From: Sitta carolinensis
Lineage: Eukaryota > Chordata > Aves > Passeriformes > Sittidae
NCBI GenBank assembly: GCA_032173965.1
Contig: CM063290.1
Span: 6,399,501 to 6,463,500, forward strand
Direction of reading: 5' to 3'
DNA length: 64,000 nt
Shown here: positions 13,424-26,700 of the stretch, in pieces
Numbering within the stretch: the stretch's first letter is position 1
Layout: each line of letters starts with the position of its first letter
Position numbers and translations under genes: made by a program
The notes under the pieces: model-generated
Database searches by the model: none
Seen by the model: the letters and a program-made list of their open reading frames with translations, nothing else
Told to the model about the DNA's origin: nothing

Positions 13424-16064
13424 CACCTGGAGTCCTACATAAACATTAAACAACACAGGGGCAGATTTTTCAAATGTGGCAAATTGCAAAAGAAACTGCA
13501 TGAAACTCACTATAATTACACCTCTGTGGCTCAACAAACCACATCAGGCTTCTCCAAGTTCCCTGTAGCATTCCCCACCCGTGAATCTTCCCTGCTAGCA
13601 CGGGAAAGCTCCTCAGCAGTGTGGGATTGTCACCGGGTGCTCTATCCAGGTGGAGGTGAACAGCTGCTGCTCCAGACAGCTGTGCTGGAAGCTGGGTAAG
13701 GACTGGGAGAGCAGCCCAGGACTGGCAGGGAGCACCTCTGGGACCCCTCTGCAGAGGCACAGTGACAGAGTTCACCTCCTGGCTGCTTGTGTGGATAAGG
13801 GAGAGAGGGGGTGGCCAGACAGGTCTGTTGAGCATTTTATGCCACTGAGGCCAAAGGAATTAGCATGGGGGCTGGAGGGAAAAGCTTGAGTCCAGCTTTC
13901 ACAGACATACATCCACACAATTAAGGTCAGGGGATTATGGCAGTCAGTTCTATTTCTATTTGTTTATTTATTTGTTTTCCTAATGGCTTGGTTTCTGTGC
14001 TGGGTGACTGCATCTGAGCCCTGCAAGCTGCTGATTTTGCAATCCTCTCTCTCTGGTGAAAGTGTTTTGTTTATATTACCAGGCATGTGTTATTTCAATT
14101 TTTGTTTATATCTCCTGTATCAATCAGTGAAACAGTCTCAAGAAACAAGGCCAGGCCAAGGAGAAACACGCAGGTTTTGTTTGGACTGAGATACAGCATT
14201 CCTGAAAATTGGCTGCACCTCAGAAAAACTCTGTGAATAATGGTATTTACTGCTCCACTCCTTGCAAACAGAGCTGAAACCCCAGGCTTTTCCCACTACT
14301 GGATTGATGGGGAAGGTAGAGCTGATTAACCCCTGGCTTCCTTCACTTTATTAGCTCTTTGGATGATAAAAAAATTCCTTTTCTGGGCAAGCCTCATGAT
14401 GAACTTGGCCACCCTTTTAGTCTCTTTCATCCATGCTGAGGGCAGGTGCTCAGTGCCTTGCTAACAGGACAGGAGTATGAATGGATGAAATCAGATCTGT
14501 GAACAGATCAGTGTACAGCTGTTTTTAAGCTCTCCCCCTGCCTACCACAGGAAAAAATATTGCCTGCCCAGTCTCTGCTGCCAGTGCTCTGCACAAGCAG
14601 TGGGATCTGCCCACGTGCAGGACAGAGACAGCCCCAGCACCCGAACCCTGAGCTGATGGGGAGCACCAGCATGGAGACGGGCACCCTCAGCTGGTGGGGC
14701 TGGTTGGGAATCTCTGGGCTCAGCAGCCCTGCAGAGGCTCTCCCTGGCTGTCAGGGCTGTGATCTGATCTGCAGGCAGCAAGGGGGAGAGGAAAGGGCTG
14801 AGATCACTGCCACTGAGGACCCAGGCTGTATTTTCATGTTGGACTTGAGGTTTTCACCTACTTGAATTAAAAAAGAGATTCTTCCAAAAAGCAAACACGG
14901 GGAGGGGGAAATGAGTGCCAACCTACAATTGCTGGCTAGGTCAAAGAAATGGGTTTCTTAACAGGAATGTGACAGCTCAAGGATTTACAGATGAAAGCTT
15001 AAGGACACTGTGTGCATATATTTGTGCCTGAGATGAATGTAAAAGGACATAAATACAAGTTAAAATGTATTCTAAGAAAAAACCCAACACACTTGTACTC
15101 CAATCATTACAATTCAAACAAAGCAATTGTCAATTCCCTAGCAATTTACATTTAAATGCACAATATAATTCTCCTGCTAAATTGTCTATTTCCAGTGTAG
15201 GCCTTACTCAGAGTGTGTGTGGGAGGGGGAAGAGGAAGGCAATGGCTGGATACATGGATAGCCACTGGTCTGGGGGAGCTGGGCTGTGCAGCTGAGCTGA
15301 GCGACCTATTTTTCTGTTTTTCCTCAAACAAATGGAGACACTAATTTTTCAGTAAAGAAACCCAGAAACATTTTCACTTCAAAAGAACAGGATCAAGATC
15401 AAAATGTTCATGGCTAGCAGGGCCTTAATATGTAATTTCTAGACACAAGCAGGTCCTTCATCAGACAGAGAGGGCTTGTCCTATTCTGTGCTCAAAACCA
15501 AGTCCTCTCCCAGAACTCTGCTTATTGCAACATATTTCTGCTAACAAGATAAGACTTGCTGTAACATCAGCCTGCCTACACGTCATCCACTGCCTGCTTC
15601 CCATCTGTTAGTCTTGATATTTCCTTAATCTTTCTCTCACACAGCTCCATGAATAGTTCCCCTCTGTAGCACAGGGAGTGAAATTGGAGAACGCAGCGCT
15701 GCTCTCTGGGAAAGGCATATATTGGTTTGAAATGAGAAGCTTAAAGGCCCAGGCGGGTTGGCTGTTCCCTGAGACAGCAGAGAGAAACGCAATGAGAAAA
15801 TGGAGGGAGAGCTGAATTTGAAGTGTCTGTTCTTTAATTATAAATGTTCTTCCTCCAAACAGCTTTTCTTAACAGCTGGTCATCAATTACGCAGAGTTAC
15901 TGAGGTTTTCAGACAGGAGATCAATAAATGGGATTTTTTTTTCTTGGCCAGAGAAACCATTACATAATGGCTGTGTTTCTTCCCTCTGCTTGCCAAGCTT
16001 TCAGGAACTGGCAGGCGTTCAAGACAGTGAGGCTATTCTTAGACAAGGGGCACAGCATCAAGCT
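13424..16064. other. Non-coding stretch, no gene recognised
   Basis: Open frames of up to 121 codons are present on both strands, but none is recognisable. Short ATTT-rich text occurs at about 13955-13980. I see no RNA gene or transposon. Confidence 0.65.

Positions 16065-16094
<30 letters not shown>
16065..16094 (+). repeat. (CAG)10 trinucleotide microsatellite
   Basis: Ten uninterrupted CAG units. In the three forward frames the tract reads as poly-Ser, poly-Gln or poly-Ala; two of these lie in open frames (poly-Ser at 15928-16221 and poly-Gln at 15990-16400), and the minus strand has an open frame reading poly-Leu. The poly-Gln frame (136 codons) matches no protein I recognise and no splice-bounded exon is evident. 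I therefore call this a microsatellite and not a coding homopolymer, while noting that an uninterrupted CAG tract can be length-polymorphic. Confidence 0.93.
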
Positions 16095-16096
<2 letters not shown>

Positions 16097-19000
16097 TGGT
16101 CTCCAATGCCTGGAGCCCAGGAAGACATCCAGGGAGGGTCACTATGGGAGAGGACACATCAGCCCCCCACCCCGGGAGGGCACAGAGCTGCATGTGGCTT
16201 TTGGAGGATGTATGTTTATAAATCAACAGCCTCAGTGCAGCAGCATGTCCGAGATGCTTTTAGAAAACGTGCCAGATCTAAATAAAACCAGACCAGACAG
16301 TGTCAGGGGAAGATGGACAGACTTCCAGAGCTATCTACTGCTTCACAGAGGAACCTCGGATGGGAGGCAAAATGAACATACCTGTAGTGTAGCAACTTGA
16401 GAAGTGTACACCTTTCTTGTCTGGTTTATATGTGTTATTTGCAGTGAAATCGAGCTATCTGCACAAAAAAAAAAAAAAAAAAAAAAAAGAGCTGCTTTTT
16501 CACAGCCTGCAACCTTTGCTGCGTGTTCCATATAAATCAGGCTGCTGCTGTTTGCTCTAAATGGAGGATCTCATCTGTGTCTTTGCAGATGACCTGTCTC
16601 ACACAGACATGACACATAAGCATTTCCAGAGACATTTCTGTGACCTGCTATCATGCCATAAACCATCTGGCTACCTCTATAGTAGCAGAGCTTAAAAATG
16701 AGGCCACTCCCTTTGCAATCTGTGGCTTACAAATAAAATGAAATTCTGTGGCAGGGTTGTGCTGCCACAACCTCGGGTTGTCACGTGCCAGCCTGGAGCT
16801 GCAGCAGTGTGTTCCAGTCACAGCCAGCACAACATAATGAGTTTGTCAGCTCCTCATGGCACAAAGCTGCTCTATGGGATGGTGCACATCTATCAGCCCT
16901 TCCTCAGGTGAGAGCAAGCAGGGTCAGGCTCATTAGGTTACACTTGGTAGAAATATAAACCTAAGAAAAAGCAAATTTTCTCCTGAGAGGGGCTAATCAG
17001 GGGAAATGAACCTTTTCCACTTCTGGAGGTCATCAGTGTCAAGCAAGGATAGGCTGAGGTAGGCTGAGAACCAGCCTGAAACCACTTGTGTGAGTGTCTC
17101 TCATGTGAGCATCACCAGCAAGATCCCCACCAGGGTGGTCTTTGGAGGTGTTCAGCAAAGCAGTGCAAAAACCAGAAAAGAAAACCCCAAATATTTTCAT
17201 GGCCCAAACACTACGTGAGACTGTACAAGCTGCCAGAAAGGTCTGCTGCTCTGGGGAGAAATGCAAAGATGTATTTCAAAGCACAGCAATAAAAGCACAT
17301 TACAGCACCTGAGCCAAAACGTGCTCTCAGTTCACCTTCCAGTGTAAGATCCAGAACAAGGGTTGGCTGACATCCACATGTATAAAGGTTTGGTCTCAGA
17401 AAGGACTTCCAAGGCTGTTTCCCTGTACAACAAGCTGGGGCACAAAGGCATTTGTGGTGCTGGCTTTCCCAAGCCCCAGGGGTCTTGCTGTGATAGTTCC
17501 AGGCATTACACAGCCACAGATTTCCTTGTCTGACCCGTGGGCAAAGCGAGTATAATTCAATCATCTTGTATCTGACAGCTCCTCTACCTGCCTGTGCAGA
17601 TGATTTCCCTTAAAATAAGTACAGCATCTAGTGCCAGGTAGTCAAGTCAGTGAATCCTGTTTGCAAGCAAGATAACTAACAACAAACCCCCTTGAAGAAA
17701 ACTAGCCTAATGTTAGAAACAGCCCTCAAGCAAAAGCTTCACAAAGCAAATGCACATCGCAAGAGCAGCAGTGGCCTCTGTGATATCATTTCCAAGATTA
17801 ATTCATGCTTAATAAACAGCACAATAAAGCCAGTTGATAGCAATTCTTTTCTCCAGGCCAAGTAATGCTTATTGCCTTTATCCTATCTGATGCATATGTA
17901 GAAGGGAACATGTGCCAGCCTTGATATGAGAAGGCACATTACACTTTATAGGTGAGACTGAAGGAATAGATAGAAAGATTTGCACAGGGAGAAACTGTAA
18001 CCTGAAGTGGTCCCAAAGTAAGGTCTGGTTTTCAGGACGGTTAAAGAAATTCCATTTTCCTAGAGGGGTAGGAGTAGATCCTGCCAGCTATAGGTAGGGG
18101 TGGCACTCCTCCATTACCCATGAGAGAGAACCAGCCTGCAGAAGCTAATCCTGAGGTGGAGGGGTCCTGGCAGCCCCTTGGAGCCCTTTAGCACCAGCCC
18201 CACCACAGACCTGCACTCCTCTAGCCTGGCAGCAGATGCTCACAACCTGCACTCATCTCACACTTCTCAGGCTCCTTCCCAGCCTGCGAGTCACTTGCAT
18301 ATTTCAGTCTGCTCTGGGTCACCCACATTTGCTTGTTCTCTGAAGAAGGGGAAAAATAAATTAATGAAACACCACAGCATGCAAGACGCCCTCCCCCTCA
18401 CCGCCTGGCTTCTCCTGTGAAGACTGCCAGTGCTTCACCTCCTATTTGATGTATATTCAGCACAAGACAGGGAGGCGAGGTAGTTTCTGTGGGCAGCAGA
18501 AATGAAAGGGAATGACAGAGGCAGAAAAAAAAAAAAAGGAAAAAGAAAGATCTTACAGCTCTTTGATTGTGCTGGCTCTTTGTTTGAGGTATACAAAAAA
18601 AGAAAAAAAAGACCAACCTGCTGAAGGATTTGTCTCCTCGAGATAATAACCTGTTCAGGAGACTTGTCTCACCTTTCATTGGAGTTCCTTGGAAGGGATC
18701 CCACCTCTCAGGCGGCCCCTGAACAACAGGGTTATTTTTGGCCAAGGCTGAGATTCTCTTCTGAGCCCTTTTCAGCCCAGTTTTGCCCCAGGACCACTGT
18801 TCACCCGTGAGAAGGCAGCATGGTGCTGGGCTGGAGCAGGGTGGGGTGGGAGGCATCTGCAGGAGGGAGCACCCTTGGGAGGGCAGGAGAGGCTGTCCCC
18901 CCCCAGAGCTGCAGCTTTGACACAAGAGACACCAGGCAGGTGGACATGGCACAGGGCAGACCCTCGTGGGGTGTGGAGCAGGGAATTGTGCCCAGACTCA

Positions 19001-20153
19001 CACCCTTCAGAGCAGAGGATGTGTGCTGCCTGCAGGCTGCCAAGAGTTAAATTCCATGATTCAGCAGGCATCTGCTCAGCTCCCAGGAAAGCTGCTTTGC
19101 TCAGAAGATTTATGTCAGTCTTGAAAGAAGGGAACCAGACCAAACTAAAGCAAATCAACGGCATTTTAGGAAAATATTCTTTTTTCCTGAACTTCTGAGA
19201 ATTTCCTCATTACATCTGCTATATTAATTTTTTTCCTTTTTGTGACACACTACTGCAAACTCCTAATCCTGGGAATAACTTCAAAACATTTAAATCGTTC
19301 TCCATTCTTCAACATTTGGATGTTAAAGTACTTTACAAGTGCTCGTGGGTGTTGGCCAAGATTTTCAAAAGCAACTATTTATTCTACGTGCCTGTGTTTT
19401 TGGATGCCTCCCTGCGCTGCGAATTTCTGTAATGGGGCTTCATTTTTAGAGATGCTGGCCTACCCAGCCTCTGGAGATGGAGTCAGAGAAAGAAAGCTAC
19501 TTATCTTTTTTGAAAACCTGATCTGTAGTTTGGCAATACCTTTGTGAGAGAAGAATGTCAGGAGTTGGGGGATATATCCAAGGTCACACAAGAAGGCTGG
19601 GAAAAGTGACGCAAGAAGTAAACTTTGCTCAAAATCGTTTTAATTGCAAGACCATTCTTGTGTTAGCTCCAGCAGAAGAGAAGTACCTTCTTTGCAGGAA
19701 AAGGTTGTTATTTTCACGACCAAAAGAGCTCTTAAGGAGAAAAAAATGCACTCTTGGCATCTAAAACCAAATACACCATTTGATTTGCTTTTTATTTTGT
19801 GTAATTTTAGCTTTTTAGGAAAATAACAAAGATACTGAGGCAAAAGATGAAAACAAATGTGGGATCAAACAACATTTTGCCAGAAGGGCAAGCCCGGAGT
19901 CCTGGACAGTTTGCCAAATAGAGACAACTTGGCTGATAAGAATGGCTCAGCAAATGAAGCATGTGAAGAAAAATTGTAGTAATCAAAAGGGACCTCTAGT
20001 CTCATTTATTCTTTTTTTTAACACATGACAATGACACAAAGGTAGAAAGGAGATATGACATTTGGGCTTTAAAACCATCTCTGGAGCCGTGGAAAGGGAC
20101 TGACTGATGGATTGGGTTAATTAACTGCCCATTACTGGTGTGTCCAGCACAGC
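16095..20153. other. Non-coding stretch with purine/A-rich patches
   Basis: No gene was recognised. A minus-strand open frame of 184 codons at 18398-18952 contains poly-Phe stretches that come from A-rich tracts near 18524-18540 and 18595-18612; this marks it as a chance frame. The part from 19.2 to 20.1 kb is AT-rich. Nothing else stands out. Confidence 0.65.
16465..16488 (+). repeat. A24 homopolymer run
   Basis: Twenty-four consecutive A bases. No AATAAA signal is present shortly upstream and no CR1 text flanks it, so there is no support for calling it the tail of a retrocopy. Confidence 0.9.
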
Positions 20154-20195
20154 CAGCGCCCGATCAGCTGCCGGCCGACGCCACACGCGGCGCTG
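20154..20195. other. Small CpG-dense inverted repeat
   Basis: A 42-bp patch is bounded by a perfect 7-bp inverted repeat, CAGCGCC at 20154-20160 and GGCGCTG at 20189-20195, with a 28-base loop that is itself rich in CpG (about eight CpG in the whole patch). Surrounding DNA is CpG-poor. A second mildly CpG-rich area follows at 20570-20660. It could be part of a regulatory element or a short unmethylated site, but nothing in the sequence identifies a factor or transcript. Confidence 0.5.
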
Positions 20196-23100
20196 GGAGG
20201 ACTTCATACAAAGAGGTTGGGAGCAGGGAAAGCAGTTCCTGCTTAAATAACTCCTAATGGAGGACTGTGTTTGAACAGTGATGAGAGGCTTTTATGTGCC
20301 TTCAGCGCTGTGAAAGAGCTTAAAACGTGAACTCTCAGCTCTCTCCTGGCCAGAGGAGATGAATGAAGGTTGTCATTGTTCAAGGCGTCATCACCATCAG
20401 AAGAAATTTTAGACTCCGCCGGGAAGGGGAAGCAGTTTTTCATCTGAGAAGCCTTATCTGTTGTGCAGAGCTGTATCCACATCACAGATTTTCTTCTGGA
20501 CAGAGAGAGTGCAGCTCATTCTTGTCCCACCCGTGCCGTAGGTGTGCTCTGCAGGACACCTGAGGGGCAGGACACGATGTCGGGGCGGCGGGAGCAGAGC
20601 CAGCCCGGGGGTCGGGCTGTCCCACGGAGCCCTGAGCTGCAGGGGCTCAAGGACGGGGCAAAGGCACAGACCCTGAGTGTGCAGGGCTGGGCAAGGCAGT
20701 GGCAGCCCTGGGAAGTCTCCTGCGAGCTGTTAGAGCAGCTGCAGAGCTGTGCTGACACAGATCATGTGTCACTCTGGACTTTCCATGAGCCAGAAGCCAG
20801 AAGAAGCAAAGTTATTATAAAGTTGCTGTTACTTTTCCCTTCTGCGGCTGCAATTTCTATACCATATTCCTTAGGGAATACAGCATTTAATGGGTTACAA
20901 AGGCAGGATTTAGCTCGTGGCAGTGCAGCGATCAGGAGGAACAGATTTGGGGACTAGGAGTGCTTCTTTGGTGCTCACCTCTTAGTGAGCTGCTGATACG
21001 AAAAAAACCCGTGGTTTGTACACAGTTCTTGGGGGACTTCTGCAGTCCTGTCTGCTCAAAAAACTATTTTGTTGTCCATTTATGCTCATATTAATCACAC
21101 CTGATGTCTCACAGAGTGTGGTGGCCTGACCTGTGTGTAAGCTAACACAGTTCTTCATCTTCCTTGGTGAATTAAATTCCGTGGGCAAGGCGTACCAGTA
21201 ATCACTAATTCCTCTTCTGAACAAATCGAGTGTAGCACATTTAGCAGATTGAGGCCCATGATTTCAAACTGAGATACCTTTGCTTGTACAGTCCTGCTGC
21301 AGGCTCACACTGAGGTATTTTTGTAACCATTTCTCAGAAAGGGATTCCATATCCCTCATAAAAAAACCCCCAAAACCTTAAACGGGATTAACACTGTCTA
21401 TGTAGAGAAAAGCAGTGAGATGAATGAAAGGGATTGCTAGGCTCTGAATTTCCCATCTGCTGGCTTCTAGTTTGTGACAGGATGGTCTGAAAATTGTTCC
21501 AAGAGAGGAGTACATAGCACAGAGCATTTCCAAGAATAAAGCTCTTTTTCCAGGAATTAATTCTAGATTTCAACCATTCAAATTAACCTGCCATGAGGCC
21601 CCCACAGTGTGCACTCACAAATGGGAAGCTATTCACTCATGGAGAAAAAGCACATATCTGAATCCTGCATTTGACTTAAAGATATGAAACCTGTAATTCT
21701 TCTACTAATTTTAGGGGTGCATGGCAGCAGACCAGGAGGCCAGCAGAAGCTGAGAACCCTTTTGCGGCAGCAGTCAGAGCAGAAACCAGGCAGCCTGAAA
21801 ATCAACCAAAACAGTGCACACTTCTCAGAAAACCAAGCAATTATTCATGCAATGGGAAGGCATATTTTAATGGATGAGCAAATAATTTTGCATAGCTAAT
21901 GAGCCTGAAAATTGCAAAGGAGAAAGCACAAAGGACCTTGTTTCTGTGGGTTATAATTTGCTCAGTGCTGGTGCAAACCCTTTCAAAGTGCCTTTCTTTG
22001 GCCTCTCGACCACAGATTCCCAAGGAGCACAGGGGAAGGACATGAGCCCTGGCCCTGCAGCAAAGTGTGAGATGTTCCTTGGACTGAAAACACTGCAGTT
22101 TATTGCTACCCTCACTCCCATAAAGAAACAGCCCCAGCAGGGCAGGTACCACCTGAGGAGACTGCCCTGCTCATGCCCACCTCAAGCAAGCCTGAAGTGC
22201 TGAGGAGCATCCCCACATCCAGTGCTCCACACCCGCCCTGAGTCGGTCAACAAAGCCACGGCAAAGGTGACATTCTGGGACCAGGGAGCAGGTTATACCA
22301 GCCCTGAGCACAGCACTGCTGCAGGCACATCAAACGGCCCAGGGAGGTGGTCAGGGAGCAAAGGAGCAGCTGCATTTCCAAGCCCTGCTCCATCCCCCAT
22401 GGTGGTGGAGCACAGGTTTGCCCTGGTGGTGCCTCAGTCCAGTTCCTGTGCCCAGCTGCACAGACACAGCATCTCTGGAGATACAGTGGATCTGGCGTCA
22501 CTGTTTTTACAGAGGAGACTAAAAGTAATTGAACAAAATCTGTTTTCGATTAAAGAGATTATATCTCATAGAGCTTTTTTTCTTTTTTAAATTGCACTTA
22601 AATGGTTTTTATGTAGCTTGTTATTTTGCAATAAGATTAACACCAAGGTGGATTGAATTACCTGTTAATTCAACACATAATTTACCGGTACCTACTCCAT
22701 GTGCCATCCGGGATATATTTAAAGACGTCTTGACAACGGATCCATAGAGCACACAATAAGGACATCATTACTTAAGAAGATACATCCCCAAAGAGACACA
22801 TGACATTAACCCCATCTGTAGATGAGTAATCAGAGCTAAATCAGGAACGTTCCCATTTAATCTAAAAGAAATGGTGCCTTATAAATTCCACATACAAAAA
22901 TCCTAGCAATTTACCACATGATTAAACCACAGTGATTTTTTTATACAGCAGTTTTGCTGAAATATTTTAACTTGAGATCCTAAAAAAAAAAAAGATTTAT
23001 AGCTCTGAATGCAGCGCCCCTGCTTGGAATAATCAATACTGATTTTAATATACTTTTTAAAAGATTTATTTCCTTGTTGCGGAAAAGATTTAAATTGCAG

Positions 23101-23702
23101 GGTGCCAGCAACTGATGAATTATGATTTAGGGCCAAATCCGTTTCACTTAGAAGAATGGTGATTTTAAATTCAATGAAGTTTCTCTGATGAGTTGAACAA
23201 GGAAGTTTTGGCCCACATTTTTCTTGAAAACCCACCAATAAAGTAATTATCTTGTCACGCTGACAGCCATGTGTATTTATGGCTGGAAAGCTTCACGCCC
23301 TGTAGACATGTGACAAACAGGCACTTTCCCTGCAGCCCTCCTCCCAGCCTCTGCCGTGCTGGGAGAAGCACCCAGGAATGAGGATGTCGGGTCACAACCA
23401 GTGCACACACAGCTCCGTACCCTGAGTGTGCTCGCTTCTTACACCTGAGGAATGCTCTTTAAGGCTTTGGGTTTAGATGCTCTGCGAGCATCATGGTGGG
23501 ACTTTCCTCACCGCTGCACACCGAGATGGGTGAGGCCCTAGCCAGGGGCCACCAGGCTCTCACTGCAGTGCCCTGCTCTCACCCGAGCGATTAATGCCCC
23601 ATATCTGCAGCAGACAGTTGGATAAAACCCTGGTATTTAATCTTGTCCATCCCCAAGCAGTTCATGATTGCTCCCCAGAGTCTATTCATGAGCGCTTTGT
23701 TC
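20196..23702. other. Non-coding stretch, no gene recognised
   Basis: Longest open frame is 164 codons (plus, 20463-20957), unrecognised. The interval 22.85-23.3 kb is AT-rich, repeat-free and looks less decayed than its surroundings, with homeodomain-like TAAT cores and a small inverted repeat AATCA/TGATT at about 23030-23045. This could be a conserved non-coding element, but I cannot measure conservation. Confidence 0.55.
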
Positions 23703-23766
23703 ATTCCAGTTTTAAATGACTCAAGGGCTGATAGGGACTCCACCACCTCCCGTAGGAGATAAATCA
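23703..23766 (-). mobile_element. Old CR1/L3-like LINE fragment
   Basis: Read on the minus strand this contains 'gggaggtggtggagtccct' followed about 12 bases later by 'gagtcatttaaaactgga'. That order matches the CR1/L3 superfamily 3' region, where 'gggaggtggtggagtccc' precedes a 'ggaggt.tttaaa' segment. Divergence is much higher than in the other CR1 copies here, and no terminal octamer is visible, so it is probably an old amniote-age insertion. Boundaries are uncertain and the fragment may extend toward 23600. Confidence 0.5.
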
Positions 23767-26700
23767 GTACACTTAAATAAAAGACAAGATGGTATCTAGC
23801 ATGCTGTTCCTACAAGATTCACCATTAGTTCCTACCCCAAGGCAAGCATGAAATAAACATTCCCTGCTCCCAGGTTAAGTGCCTGCCTTTCCTTTGGTAC
23901 AGTGTGGTACTGATTGTGCTATCATCAACATACGAAATTAACTTCTCCCCAACGCTGACAGAGAACATTTAACATACATAGTTTGGCACCGCATCCAGCA
24001 TTAATTTCCCAGCCCCAGACACGAGGAACGGAAAAGCTTTATTAGATCACTCAGTTCTGCTCACTGTTAGGCAAATGATTTGCTTCTTAGTGACAGCCCC
24101 TGGAGTTTTCTCCAGTCCAAATTGCAAAATCCCGCAGCACAAGGATCACCTCCCTGTGGACTGCACATTTGTCTTCACGTTTAGATTTACATCTGTATTT
24201 TCTGTATCTTTCTTAAAATTACCCTTATTTTTCTAAATGCACTTCTAGGATACCCTTTCACTAATTCCTTCCCACTCCTTTTTTGGCCCTGCTGTGGTTT
24301 TTTTCACAAGTTAACCGATCCATCTCCTTGTAATGACTGTGAGCTTTTCAGATTTTACTTCTACTAGCTAATACCTTTCTTATGCAGAGGCCTGAATGAT
24401 GGGAGTGGCATCTTGAGCAGGTTCCCCATGGCCACTGGGCAGATGTGCCCCTATGATAAAGCCTTTGCTATGTCCTTCCTCCACCAGGGCCACATCGCAA
24501 AAGTACTCTGAGCTCCCAGTTTCCACCAGCACCTTTGCTTCTTTCTATGATGAGATGTATTATTTCTCTTCACATGGATTAACTGCAGTTTTCCCATTTT
24601 TAACATTAATGTTATTTTACTCTAACCACATTTTCCCTCATATGTAGGCAATTACAAGACAATTCACTGCAAATTTTCATGGGGATAGTTCATTACATAC
24701 TAGAAAATGTACAATAATGAAGTGTGAAAAACATGGCAGCTTGCAGTGGCATTTCCTTTTCAGACGGTGAATAAAAATGGAAAAAAAGTGTTCTGTAGGG
24801 CCTGGGAAGTCTTTGAATTAGGAGAGTGCAAGGTTTTGTAAAATTAAAAAATAGGACAGAAACTTCCCAAATAAATGATGGTGTGACTAATAATGTATTG
24901 GTCCTACTTTTTAATTTCTCCTACAGCGTTTCAATTGCCTTTTAATTTTCATGATTGCACAGTTAAAAAAAACAAAAACAAAAAACAAAACAAAAAGAGA
25001 TTGTAACACGTGGCTACATGGTTGGAAATCCACAGCTCCATAATATATGTACTGTAAATGTTTGCTTAATGAAAAAAAAAAAAAAAAGAGCAAAATTCAG
25101 TACCTCAAGGATTAAACCAAATTCCTAAATGTCGATTCTGCTATCTGAGTAAGCATCTTTTGCCAGAATTGTCCTTCCTCAGAGAGGATGATCAAACATC
25201 GTGGTGACAAATTGGTTTATCTCAGACCAGGTGCTCAAGTCAAAAGATGCTTTCAAAAAGGACAAATCTCAGGGAGGAAAGAAATGGCTCTAATCACATT
25301 GAGCTCTCCTACACGAGCAAGCTCTCTAGCACACACAGACAGAGCAGGCACTGTTACAAGAAATTGTGCAGCAAGCTTGCCTCAAGCATTCCTCTCTCCC
25401 ACAGGCTGTATAATAAATGCAAGAAATGATTCAAAAGGACCAATCTTGCTTCCCTCAGACATATTTTGCTAAACCATCTCAATAAAGATCAACTCTACCA
25501 GTTTCTTTTTCTCCTGCCTCATGTCTTTCTGCATCTGTCAACATTAGACTTCATCTGACGAGTGGGGTTTGTATTTTACAGCTCCTTACAATGAGACAGG
25601 CAAGAGATGGATCTTACACCAGGCACAGACTTACTGGGGACTGGGGGGGAGTGTGGGAAAAGGGTGTCCTAAAGGTTTTGGGGAGTCTCGTACCTCACGG
25701 CTAGCACTCGATGCAGGCATGTGTATGTACCAAATGTAGTATTCCATCACAACAGGTCTGCATCTGCTCCTCCCTCGACTGGAAGGAATTCAAAACATTT
25801 TCTGGTTGCTGCCCTTTAGCTATCAGAAGCAGCACTTGGAATAGGAACAAAATATGTAATGGTTTCAGGAAAACTTGCTGTTCACAGATCCCTAAAAATG
25901 GAAATAGTTTTAGTAGCAGTCTCTGAAGATGGGGTGGATGGGGATTTTTGTGGGAGAAGGAAGCATTTGAGGAGCCTGCAGGCAGCTCACACTGCTCACT
26001 TTTAATGCCAGAGTTCATCTCCTGAAGCCTGAGGAGAGCAAAGGACAGTGTTGAGAACCAGCATGTTAAATGCCTCAGGCTTTCCAGTATAAAGACCAAG
26101 AGCTGCAAACAGGCAAAAGCGTTGCAGCAAGCTGCTCAAGGACCTTGCTATCGTGACACGAGAGAGGTTCTATTGCTGGGGCACGTCTGCACATCCCTGG
26201 CTTTCTAGGAGACAGCAACATTATTCCCTAGCAAAGCTGTCCCCAGGTCAGCATTTGACCTCTACCAGCTGATTCTTTTAGCTTTGCAGGAAATGAGCCT
26301 CGGTTCCTGCATACCCCCACCTCCAGGCTCTGCTCTGCCCTTCAATAGAGGCTCCCCGAGGATCTGCCTGCAGTGCTGATCATTGCTTTCCCTGGAAATC
26401 CTCTGGGGAGTAAAGCCATGAGAAATGCTGGATTTACCTCGGCACACCATCGCCAGCTTGGAAAGGAAGACAGCCCATTATTCCAGTGGGCAAGAGTTAA
26501 GTTGTCAGTTATAAAACTTAGAGAAGGGTTCCTATAAAGTGAAGTAAAGCAATAAAATGCGGCTACACATTGTATTTAACCAGATTCTTTCTGAGCTGTT
26601 TCAGAGCCTCAGCTGAAGCAGTGGTTGAGCTCCAATGCAGGGCTGGCTGCTCTGGGGCTTTTCTCCCAGCCAAGGGTGCTCTGTCCCTCTGCCAGGATAA

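Noticed and set aside
18398..18952. 184-codon minus-strand frame with poly-Phe
   Set aside because: The poly-Phe comes from A-rich tracts on the plus strand; no domain is recognisable.
23428..23440. GTGCTCGCTTC, identical to the start of U6 snRNA
   Set aside because: Similarity ends after 11 bases; the rest of U6 is absent.
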